Source: JAWXCB01 sp034440455
GTDB taxonomy: Bacteria; Bacteroidota; Bacteroidia; Chitinophagales; CAIOSU01
Direction: 5' to 3'
Length of the DNA: 30,645 nucleotides
Assembly (NCBI GenBank): GCA_034440455.1
Contig: JAWXCB010000045.1
Location: 1-30,645, forward strand
A program made the translations under genes and the position numbers. Every line of letters begins with the position of its first letter. The stretch's first letter is position 1. Under the pieces are notes generated by a model, which searched no databases, had not been told where the DNA came from, and was given only the letters and a program-made list of their open reading frames with translations. Shown piece after piece: positions 25,288 through 30,645 of this stretch.

Positions 25288-26790
25288 TTATATTTTAGCA
25301 AAAATCTTTATCTCTGCCAAAACAACTCTCACATTCGCCAGCCTTGGCACTTTGTTCTGTCCCCCTAATTTTCCCTTTGATTTCAGCCAGTTGTAAAACG
25401 TGCCCGCAGGAATGGAATGCACAACAGGCAGTTGCAGCGCAATGTCTTTGAAGCGCTTTGCATCATAATCGGAATTAAGCGAGCGTAATGTTGAATCAAG
25501 AAGCGTTGTAAATTCTTTCAAATCAGCAGGCGCTTTTTCAAATTCAATCAGCCATTCGTGCCCGCCTTTATTATTTCCATCGAAAAAAATTGGCGCAACA
25601 GTATAATCAGAAACCAGAGCGTTTGTTTTTTTGCAGGCTTCAGAGATTGCACGGTCGGTATTATCAACCATTACTTCTTCGCCAAAAGCGTTGATGAAAT
25701 GTTTCGTGCGTCCCGCAATTTTGATTTTGTAGGGATTCGTGGAAGTGAATTGAATGGTGTCACCAATTTGATAACGCCACAAGCCACTGTTTGTAGTGAT
25801 GACGAGCGAATAAGTTTTCCCCTTTTCAACTTCTGCGAGCGGTGTCACCTTGAGCGGAGTCGAAAGGTCAATAAATTCATAGTAAACTCCATTCTCCATG
25901 AGCAACAGCATATCGTCAGAATTCTCGGAATCTTGCAAAGCAAAAAAACCTTCCGATGCGTTGTAAGTTTCCAGGTAGCTCATCTTTTCCGATTGAATCA
26001 ACCGCTTGAATTGTTCGCGGTAAGGCGTGAAACTCACCCCGCCATGAATGTAGAGTTCCAAATTCTGCCACACGTCAGCGATATTTTGTTTGCGTGTTTT
26101 CTCTATGATTTTTCGGAGCAACACTATCGTCCACGTTGGTACGCCCGCAAGATGCGTCACGTTTTGCGGAATCGTGATTTCCGCCATGCGTTCTAATTTC
26201 TCTTCCCACTCATCCATCAGCGCAACTGCGAGTTCGGGCGTTTTTATCCAATGGGCAATCAACGGCATGTTTTGCAGCAGCACTGCGGAAATATCACCGG
26301 AATGAATGTCTTCGTTCAGTTGGTTGATTTGATGACTGCCACCCATGAGCAATCCTTTCCCTGAAAATATTTTTGTGTTGGGATGATTATGACAATACAC
26401 CGTCATCACATCGCGCCCGCCTTTGAAATGACAATCGCGCAATCCTTCTTTGCTTACGGGAATAAATTTACTTCTGTCGCTCGTAGTGCCTGATGATTTT
26501 GCAAACCAATAAATTTCGCTTCTCCACAAAATGTTTTGTTCGCCTTGCATCATCCGTTCAATGAACGGCTTCAGCGATTCGTAGTCCTGCAAAGGGATTC
26601 GCTGGGAAAATTGTTTTGAACTTTTGATGGAAGCAAAATCATATTGCCTTCCCCATGCTGTTGCTTTTGCCGACTGAATGAGTTGCAAAAGCAAACGCTC
26701 CTGCGTTTCAGAAGCATGTTCAGAGGTGCGCTGAATGCTCCCAATTCTTTGACGCATGAAAGCCGACACCAAAGAATTGAGCAGGCGCAT
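25288..26790 (-). CDS. GH3 family protein (acyl-adenylate/amido synthetase-like)
   Basis: A 500-residue member of the GH3 family, named after plant auxin-responsive enzymes that join amino acids to acyl acids through an adenylate. The ATP loop is visible as AKSSGTTSDRSKFIPVS, with SSGTTSDRSK at about 99-108. Further conserved parts are LAGVPTWTIVLLRKI, YIHGGVSFTPYREQF, YNASEGFFALQD, YSLVITTNSGLWRYQIGDTIQF and GRTKHFINAFGEEVMVDN, the acyl-adenylate hinge region. Length is normal and all main motifs are present, so it should be active. Bacterial substrates are largely unknown. It starts 3 nt after the nitronate monooxygenase gene and is probably translated from the same mRNA. Confidence 0.9.
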   Translation of the reverse strand: MRLLNSLVSAFMRQRIGSIQRTSEHASETQERLLLQLIQSAKATAWGRQYDFASIKSSKQFSQRIPLQDYESLKPFIERMMQGEQNILWRSEIYWFAKSSGTTSDRSKFIPVSKEGLRDCHFKGGRDVMTVYCHNHPNTKIFSGKGLLMGGSHQINQLNEDIHSGDISAVLLQNMPLIAHWIKTPELAVALMDEWEEKLERMAEITIPQNVTHLAGVPTWTIVLLRKIIEKTRKQNIADVWQNLELYIHGGVSFTPYREQFKRLIQSEKMSYLETYNASEGFFALQDSENSDDMLLLMENGVYYEFIDLSTPLKVTPLAEVEKGKTYSLVITTNSGLWRYQIGDTIQFTSTNPYKIKIAGRTKHFINAFGEEVMVDNTDRAISEACKKTNALVSDYTVAPIFFDGNNKGGHEWLIEFEKAPADLKEFTTLLDSTLRSLNSDYDAKRFKDIALQLPVVHSIPAGTFYNWLKSKGKLGGQNKVPRLANVRVVLAEIKIFAKI

Positions 26791-26793
26791 GAA

Positions 26794-27789
26794 TTAGTTT
26801 TCAGAAAAGCTCAACTGCTTATTTTTCGCGGCAACATATTCCTGAATGAGCGTGTCAACGATTTCTTTAACAGGTCTGATAGAGTGAACGTATTCAATCG
26901 AAGGTCCCGCGCACCACACGGTTTTGTAGGTGGCGCTGAAAGCCGCATTCTCCAATGCTTTCATGCCTTTGTAGAAGGTGAGCATCTTCGCATACTTTTT
27001 CAGGGAGCGGTTTTTATTGAGAAATGATTCTAACCAATTTTGCTTCGTGCCAATTTGCTGCACGTAAGGCGTGTTAATCACAGTGCAGGGCGAGCCGGAA
27101 ACTTTTGTTGTCAGCACAATGTCTTTCGCGCCATAGTCAACAATCGCCTGCTTATATTCCATCGAAACTTCCGCTTCATTCGATGCGATAAACGGGCTGC
27201 CAATCGAAACGCCACACGCGCCCCATTCGAGTTTCTCAATCAATTGGTCGCCTTTGCCTACACCGCCCGCAGAGATAATCGGAATTTTACAGGCTTTTAC
27301 CAACTGTGGCACAAGAACGGATGCAGCAGCCGGACCCGCGTGTCCGCCAGCTTCTTTGTTCACCGCGATAATTGCATCTGCGCCCATCGCTTCCACTTTT
27401 TTTGCAAACTGCTCGTCAATCACATCGCAAAACACTTTGATGCCTTTTGGCTTGCAGGCGTCAAGTATAAGTTGCGGGCTGCCGAGCGAAGTGATGATAT
27501 AATCCACGCGATAATCAAGGCACGTTTGCAATTGCTCTTTCAACTTGATGTTTGATTTGTTCGCGATGAGATTGATGCCGATTGGTCCGGTGCATTCCCT
27601 GCGGATTTCATCCAGCGCTCTTCTGAAAGCAGCATCGTCTCTGTAGTTCAGCGCGGGAATTGCGCCTGTAATTCCGGCTTTGATTCCTTCAATCGTCATC
27701 CGCGCATTCGATACTAAAAACATGGGAGCCATAATAATGGGGTATCGTATGCCGAGCATTCGTGAAAGTTCTGTATCAATTCTGTTCAT
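26794..27789 (-). CDS. Nitronate monooxygenase family FMN protein
   Basis: I choose the ATG at 27789, giving 331 residues beginning MNRIDTELSRMLGIRYPIIMAP. A longer frame to 27840 would add 17 residues with no family match and would crowd the divergent Uma2 gene. The protein is an FMN-binding TIM barrel of the 2-nitropropane dioxygenase/nitronate monooxygenase type. PIIMAPMFLVSN opens the barrel, GGHAGP (148-153) carries the active-site His, and IISAGGVGKGDQLIEKLEWGACGVSIGSPFIAS is the phosphate-binding end. Such enzymes oxidise alkyl nitronates; some relatives are enoyl reductases (FabK type) with other substrates, so the true reaction is uncertain. It is the first gene of a pair with GH3. 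Confidence 0.88.
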   Translation of the reverse strand: MNRIDTELSRMLGIRYPIIMAPMFLVSNARMTIEGIKAGITGAIPALNYRDDAAFRRALDEIRRECTGPIGINLIANKSNIKLKEQLQTCLDYRVDYIITSLGSPQLILDACKPKGIKVFCDVIDEQFAKKVEAMGADAIIAVNKEAGGHAGPAAASVLVPQLVKACKIPIISAGGVGKGDQLIEKLEWGACGVSIGSPFIASNEAEVSMEYKQAIVDYGAKDIVLTTKVSGSPCTVINTPYVQQIGTKQNWLESFLNKNRSLKKYAKMLTFYKGMKALENAAFSATYKTVWCAGPSIEYVHSIRPVKEIVDTLIQEYVAAKNKQLSFSEN

Positions 27790-27852
27790 CAAATAAGTTT
27801 TGGCAAACTTAATCGTATTCGGAATTTCATGGAATAGCAATAATTTTAGAGG

Positions 27853-28467
27853 ATGAGCGAAGGAGAAAAGCCATTGACCACTTTAGAGGAGCCTGATATG
27901 TCGGGCACTTACAATGCGGAAGATTATTTGCGGTGGAACCTGAATGAAATGGTAGAGTTAATCAGGGGTAAGGTTTTCAAGATGAGTCCAGCGCCATCCA
28001 GCAATCATCAGCGTATTTCTATGGAATTGAGCGGCATTGTTTACCACTTTTTCAAAAACAAACCGTGTCAGGCTTTTGCAGCTCCCTTTGATGTTTATCT
28101 TGTTCATCAAGGGCAGGATTATAAAAAGGCAAAAAATATTGTGGAGCCGGATGTTTGTGTGATTTGTGATGAGTCGAAAATTAAAAAATTTGGCTGTGTG
28201 GGCGCGCCTGGTTTGGTAGTAGAAATTCTTTCTCCATCCACTTCCAAAAAAGACCAAAAGGACAAATTTGAGTTGTATGAAGAATTTGGCGTGCGCGAAT
28301 ATTGGATTGTTTCTCCCGAAAACCGCTCCGTGATTCTGCACTTGCTTGAGAACGGCAGCTACAAAACTTTTCGTCCCGTTACAGAAGACGAAGCACTGCA
28401 ATCAAAAATCTTTCCTGAATTGAAAGTGGAGTTGAAAGAAGTGTTTAGAAATGTAGTGGACGACTAA
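27853..28467 (+). CDS. Uma2 family (DUF820) putative restriction-type nuclease
   Basis: A 204-residue PD-(D/E)XK protein. The expected pieces are in order: YLRWNLNEMVELIRGKVFKMSPAPSSNHQ with E35, then VEPDVCVICDESK (D100), then GAPGLVVEILSPSTSKKD (E124) and KFELYEEFGVREYWIVSPE. These acidic residues would bind the catalytic metal. Uma2 proteins are abundant in cyanobacteria and Bacteroidota, often as single genes, and their biological role is not settled. The N-terminal 18 residues (GEKPLTTLEEPDMSGTY) are typical of the group. Its start lies 63 nt from the divergent nitronate monooxygenase start. No antitoxin or methylase is adjacent. Confidence 0.88.
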   Translation: MSEGEKPLTTLEEPDMSGTYNAEDYLRWNLNEMVELIRGKVFKMSPAPSSNHQRISMELSGIVYHFFKNKPCQAFAAPFDVYLVHQGQDYKKAKNIVEPDVCVICDESKIKKFGCVGAPGLVVEILSPSTSKKDQKDKFELYEEFGVREYWIVSPENRSVILHLLENGSYKTFRPVTEDEALQSKIFPELKVELKEVFRNVVDD

Positions 28468-28479
28468 GCGGAATTTCCG

Positions 28480-28507
28480 CTCCGCGTCTTTGCGCCTCTG
28501 CGTGAAA
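28480..28507. repeat. Dispersed CTTTGCG-type short repeat
   Basis: The stretch CGTCTTTGCGCCTCTGCGTG with its flanking bases is a dispersed intergenic sequence I recognise from many bacterial genomes. It fills the 40-nt gap between the convergent Uma2 and lptB genes. It is preceded by a small GCGGA/TCCGC hairpin at 28468-28480 that may help end transcription, although no T-run follows. Confidence 0.45.
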
Positions 28508-29254
28508 TTATCCCGCCTGAAAAACTTTTTTCTCTTTCAACACAAAACTCTCGCCCAAATACACTTTCCGCACCTGCGGGTCGTGCGCAAGTTGTTCATC
28601 AGTGCCTGAAGCGAATATTTTTCCTTCCACAAGTAAGTAAGCTCTGTCCGTGATGGAGAGTGTTTCACGCACGTTATGGTCTGTGATGAGGATGCCGATG
28701 TTTTTGAATTTCAACCGCGAAACGATTTGCTGAATATCTTCCACGGCAATCGGGTCAATTCCCGCAAACGGCTCATCGAGCAGAATGAACTTCGGATTCA
28801 CTGCTAATGCGCGCGCGATTTCTGTTCTTCTGCGTTCACCGCCCGACAGCACATTGCCCATGCTTTTGCGCACATGCGCAAGACCAAATTCCAACAGCAG
28901 ACTCTCCATTTTTTTTAACTGTTCCTGCTTGGGTAAATCCGTCATTTCCAACACCGCCATGATATTATCTTCCACCGAAAGTTTTCTGAACACGGATGCT
29001 TCCTGCGGCAAATAGCCAATACCCATTTGCGCGCGCTTATACATCGGCAGCGAAGTGATTTCTTCCTTCTCTAAAAAAATCTTTCCGCCTTCTGGCTTAA
29101 TCAAGCCGACAATCATATAGAAGGAAGTTGTCTTGCCTGCTCCGTTTGGTCCAAGTAAACCAACGATTTCACCTTGCTTCACGTCCACAGAAACATCATT
29201 CACGACTTTTCTGCCCTTGTAGGTCTTGGCTAAATGTTCAGCGCGAAGTATCAT
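28508..29254 (-). CDS. lptB: LPS export ABC transporter ATP-binding protein
   Basis: A 248-residue ABC ATPase of normal LptB length. Walker A is GPNGAGKT (35-42), the Q-loop Gln is Q84 in GYLPQEASVF, the signature is LSGGE (136-140), Walker B is FILLDE (156-161) and the switch His is H193 in ITDHNVRETL. The sequences GYLPQEASVFRKLSVEDNI and ERRRTEIARALA are diagnostic of LptB rather than amino-acid transporter ATPases. LptB works as a dimer on the inner-membrane LptFG complex and drives LPS transport to the outer membrane. Its start codon overlaps the stop of the YhcG-like nuclease gene (ATGA), so translation is probably coupled. Other lpt genes are not in the window. Confidence 0.95.
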   Translation of the reverse strand: MILRAEHLAKTYKGRKVVNDVSVDVKQGEIVGLLGPNGAGKTTSFYMIVGLIKPEGGKIFLEKEEITSLPMYKRAQMGIGYLPQEASVFRKLSVEDNIMAVLEMTDLPKQEQLKKMESLLLEFGLAHVRKSMGNVLSGGERRRTEIARALAVNPKFILLDEPFAGIDPIAVEDIQQIVSRLKFKNIGILITDHNVRETLSITDRAYLLVEGKIFASGTDEQLAHDPQVRKVYLGESFVLKEKKVFQAG

Positions 29255-30402
29255 TTTTTATTTTTGGTTTTCAGCGATAAAATTTCGCGTCTTAGTTCAC
29301 GTGCAAGTTCTTTTTCAGTAGGAAGATACAGCATGTATTTTGAAGCGAACAGCCGCTTATTCTCTTTCATCACGCTGTAACGCGCAATCGTTTCATTTTT
29401 TTCAGAACACAAAATTATTCCTATGGTGAAATTGTCGCCTTTTGGCTTAATACAGTCTTCAAAAATACGCACATACATATCCATTTGCCCGATGTCCTGA
29501 TGGGTGAGTTTGCCAAGTTTCAGGTCAATCAAAACGAAACATTTCAGCAAGTAATTGTAAAACACAAGGTCAATGTAAAAATGCTCTTCCTCTGCGCTGA
29601 TGCGATATTGCCGCCCCACAAACGAAAATCCTTTGCCTAATTCCAGCAGAAACGATTGTAGATTATTAATGATGCCTTGCTCAATATCTTTTTCCAGATG
29701 AGCCGAACTGTTGCGCAGGTCAAGGAACTCAAGCACAAAAGGGTCTTTAATAAAATCGGTGATGCTTTGCGCAAGTTCTTTAGTTTTCTTTTCGGCTTCT
29801 TTCTTTACCGGTTTTTTATTGGCAGACGAAATGAGCCGCTTGTAATAGAGGGAATTGATTTGCCATTCCAGCGCCCGCGTACTCCAGTTTTGCTCTGCGG
29901 CTTCGTGCAGATAATAGTTACGGGCTTCTGTGTCTTTCACACTCAATAACAGACGGTAATGTGTCCAACTTAGTTCGGGGCGCAGCATCGGCTCTTGCGA
30001 AGATTTGTGACGCGCTGCATCACGAATTGCGGGTAATGCGGTTGTTTGGGATTTGTCACGCAACGCGTGACGAATTGATGTTGAATTGTTTTCCAAAGAT
30101 TTGTCACGCAGTGCGTGACGAATTGGAAAACTCAAATAAAACTGACGCATGTAGCGCAAATTATTATCGGTAAATCCTTTTCCGAAATCGCGTGTAAGCT
30201 TTTGAGAGAGTTCTTTCAGCAATGCTTCTCCGTATTCTGCTTTTCTTTTTCCTTGCTGCTCGTCTTCAACAATCAGTTTGCCCACGCGCCAGTATGCCTG
30301 CACCATTGTGCAGTTGACAGCGCGATAAGCCATGCCCCGTGCTTGTTCTAATACCTGGCGGATGCTTTTATAGAGCGTTGTCTTTTGTTTGCTTACTGCC
30401 AA
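29251..30402 (-). CDS. YhcG/DUF1016-family PDDEXK nuclease
   Basis: A 383-residue protein with both family domains. The N-terminal DUF1016 domain (about 8-180) has VNCTMVQAYWRVGKLIVEDEQQG, LLKELSQKLTRDFGKGFTDNNLRYMRQFY and ELSWTHYRLLLSV. The C-terminal PDDEXK domain has EEEHFYIDLVFYN (D278) and FVLIDLKLGKLTHQDIGQM (D293, K295). It is interrupted at residues 94-134 by three 16-residue tandem units starting IRHALRDKS, IRHALRDKS and IRDAARHKS. Relatives usually pass from the first such stretch straight into the RPELSWTHYR region, so about 32-40 residues look inserted. Members are linked with mobile elements, restriction-like systems and DNA repair, but the function is not settled. It overlaps lptB by 4 nt. 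Confidence 0.92.
   Translation of the reverse strand: MAVSKQKTTLYKSIRQVLEQARGMAYRAVNCTMVQAYWRVGKLIVEDEQQGKRKAEYGEALLKELSQKLTRDFGKGFTDNNLRYMRQFYLSFPIRHALRDKSLENNSTSIRHALRDKSQTTALPAIRDAARHKSSQEPMLRPELSWTHYRLLLSVKDTEARNYYLHEAAEQNWSTRALEWQINSLYYKRLISSANKKPVKKEAEKKTKELAQSITDFIKDPFVLEFLDLRNSSAHLEKDIEQGIINNLQSFLLELGKGFSFVGRQYRISAEEEHFYIDLVFYNYLLKCFVLIDLKLGKLTHQDIGQMDMYVRIFEDCIKPKGDNFTIGIILCSEKNETIARYSVMKENKRLFASKYMLYLPTEKELARELRREILSLKTKNKK
30002..30124. repeat. Three in-frame palindromic units, 48-nt period, inside the YhcG-like gene
   Basis: Units start at 30002, 30050 and 30098, exactly 48 nt apart. Each is about 27 nt, of form GATTTGTCACGC-N-GCGTGACGAATT, with a self-complementary GTCACGC/GCGTGAC core; the first is degenerate. 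The 21-nt linkers between them differ. Since 48 is a multiple of three, the frame is kept and 16 residues are encoded per period. Confidence 0.8.
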
Positions 30403-30645
30403 CTGCTAAAATTTGAAAATATTCTGTGGCAACGAAAATAATCAACAGGACTGTAAAATCTTGTTCCGAAAATCATACTCGTCTTGTAGGTATTCTGTTT
30501 TTCCGAATCGGTTATTAATCTTATCTTTTATTCTTGTTTGAAGTGACTTTGTTGCATGAAAAGTACAAAAGAAAAAAGACTGGTTGACAGGAAGCGTTAA
30601 AAATAAGAAGGACGGCAGGAAGTTTGATTTATGCAAAAAACAAAC
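30403..30645. other. Non-coding end of window with degenerate repeat remains
   Basis: No convincing gene is present. The stretch 30440-30500 contains spaced phrases such as GTAAAATCTTGTT, AAAATCATAC and TATTCTGTTT. They resemble a worn copy of the AATCCTGT-type dispersed repeat common in Bacteroidota intergenic regions. The promoter of the YhcG-lptB pair should lie here, but I cannot point to a clear box. Confidence 0.3.

Noticed and set aside
30002..30124. CRISPR-like pattern of 27-nt palindromic repeats with 21-nt spacers
   Set aside because: There are only three units, the spacing is fixed at a multiple of three, and all lie inside an intact nuclease gene as coding sequence; no cas gene is present.
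30442..30636. 64-codon minus-strand open frame near the right end
   Set aside because: Its second half reads as the translation of a degenerate dispersed repeat (LQDEYDFRNKILQSC); no start signal or other support.
1..30645. tRNA, rRNA or phage/transposase genes
   Set aside because: No cloverleaf-like stretch, rRNA signature or transposase/integrase motif was seen in any gap, which are all shorter than 300 nt.

Overview
The window looks like a chromosomal segment of a Bacteroidota bacterium. The main signs are type IX secretion (T9SS) features: a T9SS type A-like sorting tail on the first gene, a giant SprB-repeat surface protein with a gliding-motility-type C-terminal domain, two PorP/SprF-family outer-membrane proteins, and a secreted SUMF1-domain protein resembling the GldJ/GldK group. 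Good Shine-Dalgarno sequences are scarce and several upstream regions carry TAnnTTTG-like -7 boxes, which fits the same phylum. TGA is used as a normal stop by several genes. I found no rRNA, tRNA, integrase, transposase or CRISPR array.

Layout. 1-783 is the 3' part of a peptidase S74 (endosialidase-chaperone) surface protein. 805-1860 (minus) is a radical SAM protein of the PA0069 type. 1926-3177 (plus) holds a SUMF1-domain gene broken by one in-frame TGA, then a TfoX N-terminal-domain protein. 3302-5911 (plus) is a two-gene membrane glycosylation unit (GT2 plus DUF2142). 5959-6372 (minus) is a small secreted protein. 6656-8452 (plus) is an unusual fusion of a NagB/6-phosphogluconolactonase-like domain with an alpha/beta hydrolase. 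8479-11556 (minus) is an asparagine synthase-GT4 pair. 11747-23130 (minus) is a large operon reading giant SprB-like protein, then two PorP/SprF paralogues. 23396-25285 (plus) is a second asparagine synthase. 25288-27789 (minus) is a nitronate monooxygenase-GH3 pair. 27853-28467 (plus) is a Uma2 nuclease. 28508-30402 (minus) is a YhcG-type PDDEXK nuclease overlapping lptB by 4 nt.

How the genes may work together. The SprB-like protein is probably exported by T9SS and shown on the surface, with the adjacent PorP/SprF proteins as outer-membrane partners, as SprF serves SprB in gliding Flavobacterium. The GT2/DUF2142, GT4 and two glutamine-dependent asparagine synthase genes suggest surface polysaccharide or glycan synthesis nearby. 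LptB powers LPS transport. These links rest on gene order and family knowledge.

The least ordinary feature is the repeated entry of short palindromic (REP-like) sequences into genes. They lie in frame at the 5' end of both porP paralogues. A three-copy, exactly 48-nt-periodic palindromic series lies inside the YhcG-family nuclease. A further 97-bp palindromic element with 21-bp perfect ends sits between asnB and porP. I see no clearly new multi-gene system; the best candidates for something undescribed are the NagB-like/hydrolase fusion and the palindromes used as protein-coding sequence.
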